Source of the DNA: Bacteroidetes bacterium OLB10
GTDB taxonomy: Bacteria > Bacteroidota > Bacteroidia > AKYH767-A > OLB10
Direction of reading: 5' to 3'
Assembly (NCBI GenBank): GCA_001567275.1
Contig: LNBX01000021.1
Location: forward strand, 1-34,284
Length of the DNA stretch: 34,284 nt
The notes beneath the pieces were generated by a model, which saw nothing but the letters and a program-made list of their open reading frames with translations, was not told the origin of the DNA and made no database searches. Made by a program: the position numbers and the translations under genes. Numbering within the stretch: the stretch's first letter is position 1; each line of letters opens with the position of its first letter. Below are positions 23,000-34,135 of this stretch, piece by piece.

Positions 23000-23851
23000 A
23001 TGAAATGGACAGGTCGCAGAGAAAGCGGTAACGTTGAAGACCGCAGAAGACTATCAGGAGGTAAAATAGCTCTTGGTGGCGGTGCCATAGGCATCATCAT
23101 ACTGCTGATAAACTTATTCATGGGTGGCGATCCTAATCAACTGCTTGAGCAAATGCAACAGGTAAATGCCGGGCAGGAGCAACCGGCAAACATCAGCCCT
23201 GAAGAAGATGAAATGGCCAAATATGTATCGGTAGCTTTAGCTGATAATGAAGATGTATGGCATCAGATATTTAAAGAAAATGGCATGGAATATAAGGAGC
23301 CAAAGGTTGTGCTTTTCAGAGGTGCAACGCAATCAGGCTGCGGCAATGCTAGTTCAGCCATAGGACCATTTTACTGTCCAGCTGATGAAAAAGTATATAT
23401 TGATCTCACATTCTTTGATGAGTTGAAAAACAGATTTGGTGCTGAAGGTGGTGATTTCGCAATCGCCTATGTACTTGCACATGAAATCGGGCATCATGTT
23501 CAGCATTTGCTTGGAACGTCTGATAAAGTGCATGAGCAACAGCAACAGTTGTCAGAAAAGCAGGGTAATAAATTATCAATTGCACTTGAGTTACAGGCTG
23601 ATTTTTATGCCGGAGTGTGGGCCAATCGCAACAATAAAATGAAAAATGTACTTGAAGAAGGAGATATTGAGGAAGCGTTGAGTGCAGCCAGTGCAGTGGG
23701 TGATGATAAATTACAAAAACAGGCCCAGGGTTACGTTGTGCCTGATGCATTTACTCATGGTACATCAGAACAAAGAATGTATTGGTTTAAGAGAGGATAC
23801 ACCACTGGTGATATCAGAAACGGAGATACATTTTCAGAGTTGAACTCATAA
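23000..23851 (+). CDS. Neutral zinc metallopeptidase (YpfJ/PF04228 type), membrane-anchored
   Basis: A 283-residue protein. After a basic N-terminus (MKWTGRRESGNVEDRRRLSG), one transmembrane segment spans roughly residues 22-42, leaving the catalytic domain on the outer side of the inner membrane. The zinc motif is HEIGHH at 161-166, and ELQADFYAGVWA (197-208) supplies the third ligand and the family signature. SGCGNASSAIGPFYCPAD (112-129) with two Cys is another hallmark of PF04228. The C-terminus GTSEQRMYWFKRGYTTGDI matches the family ending. Length agrees with YpfJ (about 287). Substrates are unknown in any species. It stands alone, divergent from the deiminase gene. Confidence 0.93.
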   Translation: MKWTGRRESGNVEDRRRLSGGKIALGGGAIGIIILLINLFMGGDPNQLLEQMQQVNAGQEQPANISPEEDEMAKYVSVALADNEDVWHQIFKENGMEYKEPKVVLFRGATQSGCGNASSAIGPFYCPADEKVYIDLTFFDELKNRFGAEGGDFAIAYVLAHEIGHHVQHLLGTSDKVHEQQQQLSEKQGNKLSIALELQADFYAGVWANRNNKMKNVLEEGDIEEALSAASAVGDDKLQKQAQGYVVPDAFTHGTSEQRMYWFKRGYTTGDIRNGDTFSELNS

Positions 23852-23940
23852 TTTAATTTCCGGACATTCAAATTTGCATCGTAACTGAACCAAGCAAGGA
23901 AAATATTGTTAGAGAATAAATCAAATAATTAAATAGAGAA

Positions 23941-24783
23941 ATGAAAAAAATCACAACATTAGTTTTGGCTACAGGGATAGCCTTCACGTCACAGGCGCAG
24001 TTAAAGACTCCGCAGCCAAGTCCGTTTCAATCAGTAACTCAAGCTTTCGGTTTGGGCGATATTAAAATTGAATACTCGCGTCCTTCGGTAAAAGACAGAG
24101 TAATATTCGGTGATTTGGTTCCATATAACAAAGTATGGAGAACAGGTGCCAATGCTTCAACAAAAATCACCATTGGTGACGATGTGAAAATTGCAGGAAA
24201 TGCATTGCCGGCAGGAACTTATGCTCTATATACCATGCCATCACAAACAGAATGGCAGGTGATGTTTTATAAAGATCTCACCCTTGGAGGAAATACAGGG
24301 GATTATAAAAAAGAGAACGAAGTTTTGAATGTTAAAGTTAAACCTGAGGCTATGGCAGATAAAATGGAAACATTCACTATTAATGTTAACAATATTACTC
24401 CCACATCTTGCACCATCGATTTGCTTTGGGATAAAACCAGAGTATCCATTCCTGTAACAACGGATATAGATGCCAAAATCATGAAAAATATTGATAAGGA
24501 AATGTCTGATAACAAACCCTACTTTCAGGCAGCTTCTTATTACTATGACAATGGTAAAGACCTGAACAAAGCGCTGGAATGGATAAACAAAGCTGCAGAA
24601 AAGAACCCGAATGCTTATTGGGTTTTGCACACTAAGGCAAAAATTCAGTACAAGTTAAAAGATTATTCAGGTGCAATAAAATCAGCCGAAGCAAGTCTTG
24701 CCAAAGCAAAAGAGGGCGGAGATAACAGCTATATAAAACAGAATGAAAAACTGATAGCTGACGCCAAGAAAATGGGAAAGTAA
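23941..24783 (+). CDS. Exported DUF2911 protein with C-terminal TPR-like helices
   Basis: A 280-residue protein with signal peptide MKKITTLVLATGIAFTSQAQ. The DUF2911 domain spans roughly residues 25-175; recognisable parts are IKIEYSRPSVKDRVIFGDLV, the YNKVWRTGANASTKI stretch, and LPAGTYALYTMPSQTEWQVM. The final 90 residues (QAASYYYDNGKDLNKALEWI, then NPNAYWVLHTKAKIQYKLKD) form about two tetratricopeptide-like repeats, a common pairing with DUF2911. The function is unknown; an envelope location is expected. The 89-bp upstream gap has no strong promoter box, only CAAATTTG near 23867. Transcription probably ends at the hairpin at 24858. Confidence 0.9.
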   Translation: MKKITTLVLATGIAFTSQAQLKTPQPSPFQSVTQAFGLGDIKIEYSRPSVKDRVIFGDLVPYNKVWRTGANASTKITIGDDVKIAGNALPAGTYALYTMPSQTEWQVMFYKDLTLGGNTGDYKKENEVLNVKVKPEAMADKMETFTINVNNITPTSCTIDLLWDKTRVSIPVTTDIDAKIMKNIDKEMSDNKPYFQAASYYYDNGKDLNKALEWINKAAEKNPNAYWVLHTKAKIQYKLKDYSGAIKSAEASLAKAKEGGDNSYIKQNEKLIADAKKMGK

Positions 24784-24822
24784 AAAGTTATTAACAATTC
24801 CGCAGGCATAAATGGAATAATT

Positions 24823-24830
24823 TACATTTG
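24823..24830 (+). promoter_or_regulatory. Orphan -7-like box (TACATTTG) just upstream of a terminator
   Basis: Exact TAnnTTTG match 40 nt after the DUF2911 stop codon and about 28 nt before an intrinsic terminator. No gene follows on this strand. It may be chance, or may drive a very short transcript. No clear -33 element. Confidence 0.3.
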
Positions 24831-24857
24831 TGCAGGGTTTATTGTTTTTAGGTTAGA

Positions 24858-24889
24858 GGGGAACAACAGCAATGTTGTTTCCCTTTTTT
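24858..24889 (+). terminator. Intrinsic terminator downstream of the DUF2911 gene
   Basis: GGGGAACAACA-GCAA-TGTTGTTTCCC forms an 11-bp stem (one G-T pair) with a GCAA tetraloop, followed by TTTTTT. It ends plus-strand transcription before the convergent DUF4249 gene (stop at 24909). On the minus strand no T tract follows the stem. Confidence 0.88.
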
Positions 24890-24908
24890 CCTTTTTGCCT
24901 GCCGATGT

Positions 24909-25793
24909 TTAATCCGGTTTCTTTGCAATTACCGTATAGAATGTTGGATTGAAAGCTTCAAAAATTCCGATTCCTCCGTTGATATTTGTTGGTATTTCTG
25001 CTGTAGATCCAAAGGGGCCACCGCTGCCAGTTGACTGTGATTCGGCCTGACGCCAGAATTTATAACTCTCCTTGGTGATGGTACAGAATTTTACTTCAAT
25101 GGTGTCACCTGCTTTAAAGAATCCTGCTTCATCATTGTTGTCATCTTCTGCATTACTGTTTGGCACCTGTCCTCTGTTGAATGCAAAGTTGAACTCTTTG
25201 CCATTGATAAAACGATCATCAAATACCGAACCCGGAGGAGGGATAAATGATTTGTCTTTTCCTAAACGTTTGGCAAACCAGCGATAACAATTACCAAGGG
25301 TGTCAGGGTCTGTGAGGTGTGCCCACACAAATCCAAGACTATCTTTTCCCTCCTGAATTTTGAACCAAACACTGTCAAGAGGAACTGCAGGCAGCATGTG
25401 TGTTTCGGCCGTTATTGTTTTATTATCGGAGGTAAGAATTTTTAACGAATAAGTTTTTCCTGTTTGACCAATGATATTCGTTGAAAAATAAAAGTAACCG
25501 ATTGTTGGATCCGCCATCATTAACGTATCTGTAATGGTACCATCCGATATAATTACAGTTGCATCTTTCACCATGTAATTCTTAAGCGAAACGGAATCTA
25601 CCGGAGCAAAATAGTCCGCTGTTTTGGATAATAAAACATAGGCAGGCAAACCGTTTTCAATATATCCTTCCACAACATATTTCTGCTCCTGAGTTGGGAG
25701 GTCAACGGTAATATCTTTTTCACACGAACTGAAAAACATAACAGTTGTGAGTAATACACAACCGATAAGCATCATGATTAAACTCTTTTTCAT
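24909..25793 (-). CDS. DUF4249 family outer-membrane lipoprotein
   Basis: A 294-residue lipoprotein: MKKSLIMMLIGCVLLTTVMF followed by lipobox FSSC (Cys24). The mature start CEKDITVDLPTQEQKYVVEG, then YIENGLPAYVLLSKTADYF and a beta-sandwich (DATVIISDGTITDTL) match DUF4249. Members are almost always encoded with a TonB-dependent receptor, as here: the receptor stop is 4 bp upstream of this ATG on the same strand. By analogy with SusD-like partners it may help capture or gate the ligand at the surface, but no ligand is known for the family. Length is in the lower range of the family. Confidence 0.9.
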   Translation of the reverse strand: MKKSLIMMLIGCVLLTTVMFFSSCEKDITVDLPTQEQKYVVEGYIENGLPAYVLLSKTADYFAPVDSVSLKNYMVKDATVIISDGTITDTLMMADPTIGYFYFSTNIIGQTGKTYSLKILTSDNKTITAETHMLPAVPLDSVWFKIQEGKDSLGFVWAHLTDPDTLGNCYRWFAKRLGKDKSFIPPPGSVFDDRFINGKEFNFAFNRGQVPNSNAEDDNNDEAGFFKAGDTIEVKFCTITKESYKFWRQAESQSTGSGGPFGSTAEIPTNINGGIGIFEAFNPTFYTVIAKKPD

Positions 25794-25797
25794 GTTC

Positions 25798-28224
25798 TTA
25801 AAATTTAAAATTATAAGTGATGGATGGTATCACCGGAAAGAGTGAAACCTGCTTGGCCTGTATGGTGTAGGTTCCGGTTTTGGAATCTACTTCGTTGTTG
25901 AAATAAATAAAATACGGATTCATTCGGTTGTAAACGTTATACACACTGAAATTCCAACTCGACTCAAAACGTTTTCGTTTAGGTCTGTTGTAGGTTGCTG
26001 ATATATCCAGACGATGATATGGTGCCATACGGTATGAATTGCGATCACCATAAACATCATATATCTGTCCGCTGGTCATATTGGGTAAACCATTGTAAAC
26101 AATTCCCTGCAAGTCGAGAGGTCCAAACATAAAGTATCGTGAAACAGGCAGTGTAGTTGCATTTCCTGTTGCATAAACCCATGTAAGACCGAATGTCCAT
26201 TTCTTATTCATATTGTAAGTAAGCACAACAGATATATCATGCCGCCTGTCGTATTTTGCAGGAAATGTTTTTCCGTTTTTAATGTCAGGAAATTTTCTGT
26301 TGGTGTAGGCCAGGGTATAACCAATCCAACCATTGAGTTTGCCTTTTGCTTTTTTGATAAAAAATTCTGCTCCGTAACTCCAGCCTTTGCCAAAAACAAA
26401 ATTATTGTCAGTATTATTTTTCACATCATCATCAGGCTGTGAGCCATCGCGGTATTCAATCTGATGCTTCATGGTTTTGTAATAAACTTCAACAGATGTC
26501 TCAAACATGTTGTCTTTGAAATTCTGAAAATATCCGGCAGCATACATTTTGCCATCCTGTGGTTTCACGCGGTCGTTACTCGGTACCCATACATCCGTAG
26601 GCAGCGTTACCGAAGTGAAAGAAGCTAAATGTACATACTGATAATTCTGAGTGAACGATGCTTTGAAAGAAGCATTTTGTGTTATGGAATATTTTGCTGA
26701 AATACGTGGTTCAATCCCATGATAAAAAGCAACTTTTTCATTGGTGCCATAATGAACGGAGTCAATGGTTTCAAAATCTCCGTTTTTAACATAACGTGTA
26801 AATGGCCCGACAAAATCAAACATGGAATAACGAAGACCGGGACTTACAGAAAATTTATCACTTACAGTCCATTCATCGTTGATATACACTGCACCTTCAT
26901 GAGCATATTGATGATTCACACCACCCAAATCAAATTCGGTAGAGTCCTGCCGTGCTTCTACACTGGTAGGAGTAAAGCGATGATAAATATAGTTGATACC
27001 GAATTTTACATTATGTGTGATAACAGGAAACCAGGTGAAATCTGTTTTTGCATTAAAATCTCTGACACCTGAAAAAATATTCAGTTGCATACTTTCCTGT
27101 TTGGCTCCGAAAGAAAATTTATAATCAGAGTAAATCAGAGAAGTGTTCACAAACAATTTATCACTGAACAGGTGATTCCATCGCAGCGATGTGGTGGCAT
27201 TACCCCATGGAATACGAAAACGAAAACCGGTGTCGGCACTTTTAAAATTAAATACATCTCTCCCGAAATATCCGCTCAGAAAAATACGGTCACGATCTGA
27301 AATATGGTAATTGATTTTAGTGTTGAGGTCATAAAAAAAGTAAGTATTGTTGGCAGCGTTAGATCCTTTCTTAACAAAAGGAGGCCGCTGAAATAAATCA
27401 ATAAAAGTTCTTCTGCCGGAGATAATAAACGATGATTTATCTTTTTGTATCGGTCCCTGCAAGGTAAGCCGGGATGCAATCGGCCCCAAACCACCTTCGG
27501 CTTTAAACTCTTTATTGTTTCCTTCCTTAAGCGATATGTCGAGTACGGATGCAAGCCGACCACCATAATTGGCAGGCATACCTCCTTTAATCAGAGTTAC
27601 ATTATTAATTGCATCTGAATTGAAAACAGAAAAAAAACCGAAAAGATGAGACGCATTGTAAACCACAGCTTCATCAAGCAGAATAAGGTTTTGGTCAGGA
27701 CCTCCGCCACGCACATAAAAACCGGTATTGCCTTCGCCTGCCGATTGTACTCCCGGCAGTAGTTGAATCGTTTTCAATACATCTACTTCTCCCATAAATG
27801 CAGGAAGTGATTTTATCTGTTCAATATCGAGTTGAACTTTACCCATCTGTGGCTGACTTACATTCTGATCTTCTTTTTTGCCTGTTATCACTACTTCCTT
27901 GGTCTCAATATATTTATTTACCAAATCAATATTGATACGGTAATCCTTATTGGGAAGCAGTCGTTTTGCAAAATCGTTGTACCCGATAAAAGAAGACATC
28001 AGTGTTACCGAATCACCTGCATCTACCGTAAAAGAATAAAAACCATAGGTATTGGTCTGAACTCCTTTCATCGTTTCTTTCAGATAAACATTGGCTCCAA
28101 TCAGTGCTTCGCCTGATGAAGCATCTTTGACGTAACCGCTTAATGTGTATCGAGTGGGTTTTTCCTGAGCGTAAGTTGTAACAGATAACAGTAGAAAAAC
28201 AATGGCGATTAAATTTCTGTGCAT
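25798..28224 (-). CDS. TonB-dependent receptor partnered with DUF4249
   Basis: An 808-residue receptor: signal peptide MHRNLIAIVFLLLSVTTYAQ, a carboxypeptidase-regulatory-like domain (about 27-110; LSGYVKDASSGEALIGANVY), a plug (about 130-240; MGEVDVLKTIQLLPGVQSAG, then GFYVRGGGPDQNLILLDEA) and a barrel ending in VSLFPVIPSITYNFKF, with the C-terminal aromatic residue expected for outer-membrane insertion. The receptor lacks the long SusC-specific features and is of the class that pairs with DUF4249. The downstream DUF4249 gene begins 4 bp later. Substrate is unknown. Transcription starts from the good promoter at 28247-28276, divergent from the subtilase gene. Confidence 0.95.
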   Translation of the reverse strand: MHRNLIAIVFLLLSVTTYAQEKPTRYTLSGYVKDASSGEALIGANVYLKETMKGVQTNTYGFYSFTVDAGDSVTLMSSFIGYNDFAKRLLPNKDYRINIDLVNKYIETKEVVITGKKEDQNVSQPQMGKVQLDIEQIKSLPAFMGEVDVLKTIQLLPGVQSAGEGNTGFYVRGGGPDQNLILLDEAVVYNASHLFGFFSVFNSDAINNVTLIKGGMPANYGGRLASVLDISLKEGNNKEFKAEGGLGPIASRLTLQGPIQKDKSSFIISGRRTFIDLFQRPPFVKKGSNAANNTYFFYDLNTKINYHISDRDRIFLSGYFGRDVFNFKSADTGFRFRIPWGNATTSLRWNHLFSDKLFVNTSLIYSDYKFSFGAKQESMQLNIFSGVRDFNAKTDFTWFPVITHNVKFGINYIYHRFTPTSVEARQDSTEFDLGGVNHQYAHEGAVYINDEWTVSDKFSVSPGLRYSMFDFVGPFTRYVKNGDFETIDSVHYGTNEKVAFYHGIEPRISAKYSITQNASFKASFTQNYQYVHLASFTSVTLPTDVWVPSNDRVKPQDGKMYAAGYFQNFKDNMFETSVEVYYKTMKHQIEYRDGSQPDDDVKNNTDNNFVFGKGWSYGAEFFIKKAKGKLNGWIGYTLAYTNRKFPDIKNGKTFPAKYDRRHDISVVLTYNMNKKWTFGLTWVYATGNATTLPVSRYFMFGPLDLQGIVYNGLPNMTSGQIYDVYGDRNSYRMAPYHRLDISATYNRPKRKRFESSWNFSVYNVYNRMNPYFIYFNNEVDSKTGTYTIQAKQVSLFPVIPSITYNFKF

Positions 28225-28246
28225 AAAACAGATATGAATGAGGGTG

Positions 28247-28276
28247 CAAACTTATCAAAAGTGTCTGTCCGTTCAA
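28247..28276 (-). promoter_or_regulatory. Promoter of the TonB receptor/DUF4249 operon (TTG-N19-TAAGTTTG)
   Basis: On the minus strand TTG (28276-28274) is followed after 19 nt by TAAGTTTG (28254-28247), close to the ideal Bacteroidota arrangement. The ATG at 28224 lies 22 nt downstream. The remaining divergent interval to 28412 is very A+T rich and has only a weak plus-strand TATATTG at 28394-28400 for the subtilase. Confidence 0.65.
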
Positions 28277-28412
28277 TTGAAATTATAAGTTAAATAATGT
28301 TAGAAAAGATTGAATACAGGATTTAATTTTTGTTGAAAACAAAGAAGATATTTTTTTAATAAGTGAATCTTTTTTACTAAAATTGTTTACTGATATATTG
28401 AAGATTATATAT

Positions 28413-30572
28413 ATGCTTAAACATAAATGGTTATTGAGCTTAATTATTGTTCTGCCTTTAAAATTTTATGCGCAGGATTTGTCAAAAGCAAATTTTTCGC
28501 TGGTGAAGAAACTTTACTCCGAACATGCATCACAAAAACGAGTGGCTTTGTTTGTTCAGGGAGATGTAAATGCTGTTCGTGCTTATACTAATGAGCATGG
28601 TGGGTTTGTAAAATTTGTTGCAGGTGATATTTCTTCTCTGGTTTTACCACTGTCGGCAGTAAGCGGACTTGCTGCCCTGAAGGAAGTAACTGCATTGGAA
28701 GATAATTCTATGAAATTAACTCCGCTGGATGATTCCATGAGGGTACGCAATAATATCAACCCTGTTCAGAATGGAGCAGCACCTTTACCACAAGGTTATG
28801 ACGGAACAGGGGTGGTGATGGGTTTTATTGATTCGGGTATAGACTTTACCCATCCTGACTTTAAGAATCCAAATGGTACAACACGTGTGTTATACATCTG
28901 GGATCATAACCTCACCGGTGGAATGGCTCCACTTCCGTACAATTATGGAACAGAATTTAACTCAGCTGATATTGATGCAGGCAATGCATCCGCACATGTT
29001 GACAACAGCAATGGTCATGGAACCCACGTCACCGGTATGGGTGCAGGCAATGGCAGCGCAGTGAATGCACATAAAGGGGTTGCTCCCAAAGCTGATATCA
29101 TTTCCGTTTGCCTCAACTGGAATTTGCCTGATGACGACTGGCTGACTACAGTAGCAGATGCCGTCAATTACATTTACAACAAGGCACTTGCTCTGAACAA
29201 GCCCTGCGTTATCAATATCAGCGCAGGAAATTATTATGGCTCGCACGATGGAAAAGATTTGCAGGCGCAGGCCATCTCCAATCTTATCAGTCAGCATAAC
29301 GGCCGATCGCTGGTTTGTGCTGCAGGCAATGCAGGTCAGATTCCATTTCATCTCACTCACAATCACACATTCAGTGGCGACACCACTTTTACCTGGTTTA
29401 ATTATAATCCATTCTATGGCAATGCTATTTATGTGGAGATGTGGGGCAATGCAAGCAGTTTCACTCAGATGAAATTTGCCATTGGTGCCGATAAAACATC
29501 TCCTGTATATGAATTGCAAACGATGGGTACTTATTATAACGTGACTCAGAATCTTGGAGTGCTTAATACGGACACACTGTATGGCACATCCGGTAACCGT
29601 ATTGCACTCGTACAACGTTTTGCATCACTTGCCAATGGCCGCTACAGTATGATATTTAATATCATTCCCGACAGTACGCAGTATCGTTTCAGGTTATCTA
29701 CCACCAATCCCGGAGCTTTTGATTTATGGAGTTTTCAGATGACTCCGGCATCAGGATTGCCCACACCTTTGCAATTTCCTGATATTGTAAAATATGTTGC
29801 GCCCGATTTGAATCAAACTATTGTGAGTAGTTTTTCGTGCAGCGACAAGGTGATTACAGTTGGAGAACACAAAAACAGAATGACTTATATTGATTGTGCA
29901 AACAATCTTTTTACTTCAACAACCAATTATACTCCCGGAAGTCTTGCACCACAAAGCAGTCATGGCCCCACACGTGATGGTCGCCTGAAACCTGAAATCT
30001 GCGCCAGCGGAGGAATGTCAATTGCTGCCGGTGCTTACAATGTATTGCCCAATCTTCCCATTACCAACAAAGCGCTTGGATGTATGCACATACGTGACGG
30101 AGGAACTTCAACAGCATCACCTGTTGTTGCAGGCATTGCTGCTCTTATACTGCAACGTTTTCCGAATGCAACATGGCAGGACATTAAAAACTGTATTACA
30201 CAAAATGGCATGGTTGATTCTTTGGTTACAGGCACTATCCCAAATAATGAATGGGGTTATGGCAGAGCTGATGGCTTTGCAGCTATGCTGGGATGCAGCT
30301 CCCTCGCAACAACTGAATTAGGAATTCATCACACATTAGATGTTTATCCCAATCCTTTCAATGATGAAATTAAAATTACATCTGATGTGACAATTGATCG
30401 TGTCATGCTATTGGATGCAACAGGAAGAGTCATTAAAGAACATCAGTTCAATACAACTAATGGCACAGCAAAAAGTATTAAACTTTCACTGCCTGATGTA
30501 GCGCCCGGATTTTATATGGTTAAAGTGTTCAGTGGTAAATCAGAATCAGTGGCGAGATTGGTTAGGTATTAA
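28413..30572 (+). CDS. Secreted S8 subtilisin-like serine protease with T9SS domain
   Basis: A 719-residue exported protease. Signal peptide MLKHKWLLSLIIVLPLKFYA; a propeptide-like region follows to about residue 115. The catalytic triad is Asp140 in GFIDSGIDFTHPDF, His202 in NGHGTHVTGMGAG and Ser566 in GGTSTASPVVAGIAAL, with the oxyanion Asn in CAAGNAG near 305. Between His and Ser there is a long insert (about 310-480) of beta-rich sequence, as in other Bacteroidota subtilases. The C-terminus is a T9SS type A domain, DVYPNPFNDEIKITSDVTID to ESVARLVRY. It should degrade proteins outside the cell. The ATG at 28413 is preferred over a TTG at 28383, as it starts the signal peptide directly. Confidence 0.95.
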   Translation: MLKHKWLLSLIIVLPLKFYAQDLSKANFSLVKKLYSEHASQKRVALFVQGDVNAVRAYTNEHGGFVKFVAGDISSLVLPLSAVSGLAALKEVTALEDNSMKLTPLDDSMRVRNNINPVQNGAAPLPQGYDGTGVVMGFIDSGIDFTHPDFKNPNGTTRVLYIWDHNLTGGMAPLPYNYGTEFNSADIDAGNASAHVDNSNGHGTHVTGMGAGNGSAVNAHKGVAPKADIISVCLNWNLPDDDWLTTVADAVNYIYNKALALNKPCVINISAGNYYGSHDGKDLQAQAISNLISQHNGRSLVCAAGNAGQIPFHLTHNHTFSGDTTFTWFNYNPFYGNAIYVEMWGNASSFTQMKFAIGADKTSPVYELQTMGTYYNVTQNLGVLNTDTLYGTSGNRIALVQRFASLANGRYSMIFNIIPDSTQYRFRLSTTNPGAFDLWSFQMTPASGLPTPLQFPDIVKYVAPDLNQTIVSSFSCSDKVITVGEHKNRMTYIDCANNLFTSTTNYTPGSLAPQSSHGPTRDGRLKPEICASGGMSIAAGAYNVLPNLPITNKALGCMHIRDGGTSTASPVVAGIAALILQRFPNATWQDIKNCITQNGMVDSLVTGTIPNNEWGYGRADGFAAMLGCSSLATTELGIHHTLDVYPNPFNDEIKITSDVTIDRVMLLDATGRVIKEHQFNTTNGTAKSIKLSLPDVAPGFYMVKVFSGKSESVARLVRY

Positions 30573-30651
30573 GTTTAGTATTATTTGTAATCATACATGG
30601 TTGTCGTTTGAGCATATACAACAGCGAAAGACAGTGATTCATATTTAGTTT

Positions 30652-30674
30652 AAAAAGGTAACGGTTCCTTTTTT
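30652..30674 (+). terminator. Intrinsic terminator-like hairpin after the subtilase gene, overlapping the ligA promoter
   Basis: AAAAAGG-T-AA-CGG-TT-CCTTTTTT: a 9-bp stem with one bulged T, a CGG loop and a T6 tail. The stem is A-T rich, so it is weak. Its last T is also the first base of the ligA -7 box (30674-30681). Confidence 0.5.
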
Positions 30675-30681
30675 AATTTTG
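30674..30681 (+). promoter_or_regulatory. -7 promoter box of the ligA operon (TAATTTTG)
   Basis: Exact TAnnTTTG match, 23 nt before the ATG at 30705. It supports the full-length ligA start upstream of the frameshift. Confidence 0.5.
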
Positions 30682-30704
30682 CGGATAAAATAGTATAAAC
30701 TACG

Positions 30705-33259
<2,555 letters not shown>

Positions 33260-33263
<4 letters not shown>

Positions 33264-34132
33264 AGAATTTAAAAGGAACGGGAGTAGCATTGGTAACACC
33301 GTTTTTAAAAAGCGGAAAAATAGATTTTGAAGCTTTAAGCAGAATTGTAAATCATGTAATAAAAGGTGGAGTAAACTATCTTGTTGTGATGGGTACTACA
33401 GGTGAATCTGTTACGCTTTCAAGTGATGAAAAGAAATCTGTTCTTGAATATATTTTGAAAATAAATAAGAACCGTGTACCGGTGGTTTATGGAGTAGGAG
33501 GTAACAATACAGCAGAAGTAATTAAACATCTACATGAATTACCATCCGGTGTGGATGCTGTGTTGTCTGTTTCGCCATATTATAATAAGCCCAACCAAAA
33601 AGGAATCATTGAGCATTTCAGTGCTGTAGCCAAAGCATCTCCATGCCCAGTTATTTTATACAATGTTCCCGGACGTACAGGAAGTAACATGACAGCAGAA
33701 ACCACCTTGCAACTTGCCCGTGAAAAAAATATTGCAGGCATCAAAGAAGCTTCCGGAAATATGGAGCAGATTATGCAAATTATTAATCACCGCCCCAAAG
33801 ATTTTTTGGTAATATCAGGAGATGATGGAATTACTCTTCCTCTGATTGCCTGTGGTGCTGATGGTGTAATCTCAGTAATTGCAAATGCATGGCCGGCTCA
33901 GTTCAGCAAAATGGTTAAACTGGCACTGGAAAACAAAATTCCTGAAGCACGTAAATTGCATTATCAGTTATCTGATATCATTCCATTATTGTTTGCAGAG
34001 GGAAGCCCTTCCGGTATCAAATATTTAATGGCTGAAAAAAAATTATGCCTCAATGAGTTTAGATTGCCGGTATATCCCATCAGCAAAACACTTCAGGATA
34101 AAATTAAAAAAGCTGCAAAAGGACTTTTATAA
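33260..34132 (+). CDS. dapA: 4-hydroxy-tetrahydrodipicolinate synthase
   Basis: A 290-residue (beta/alpha)8 lyase catalysing condensation of pyruvate with aspartate semialdehyde, the first committed step toward lysine and meso-diaminopimelate. Schiff-base Lys162 lies in AGIKEASGNM, Tyr134 in YNVPGRTG, and the TTGES motif is at 46-50 (the conserved Thr pair). The N-terminal GTGVALVTPF and length agree with DapA rather than with the sialate lyase branch, although related lyases share these residues. It begins in an ATGA overlap with DUF6913 and is followed 3 bp later by a DUF354 gene. A housekeeping role is consistent with ligA in the same run. Confidence 0.95.
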
Positions 34133-34135
34133 GGT

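Noticed and set aside
28962..29615. 217-residue minus-strand open frame
   Set aside because: It lies wholly inside the subtilase gene, has a Cys/Ile-rich composition typical of an antisense shadow, and no promoter or family resemblance.
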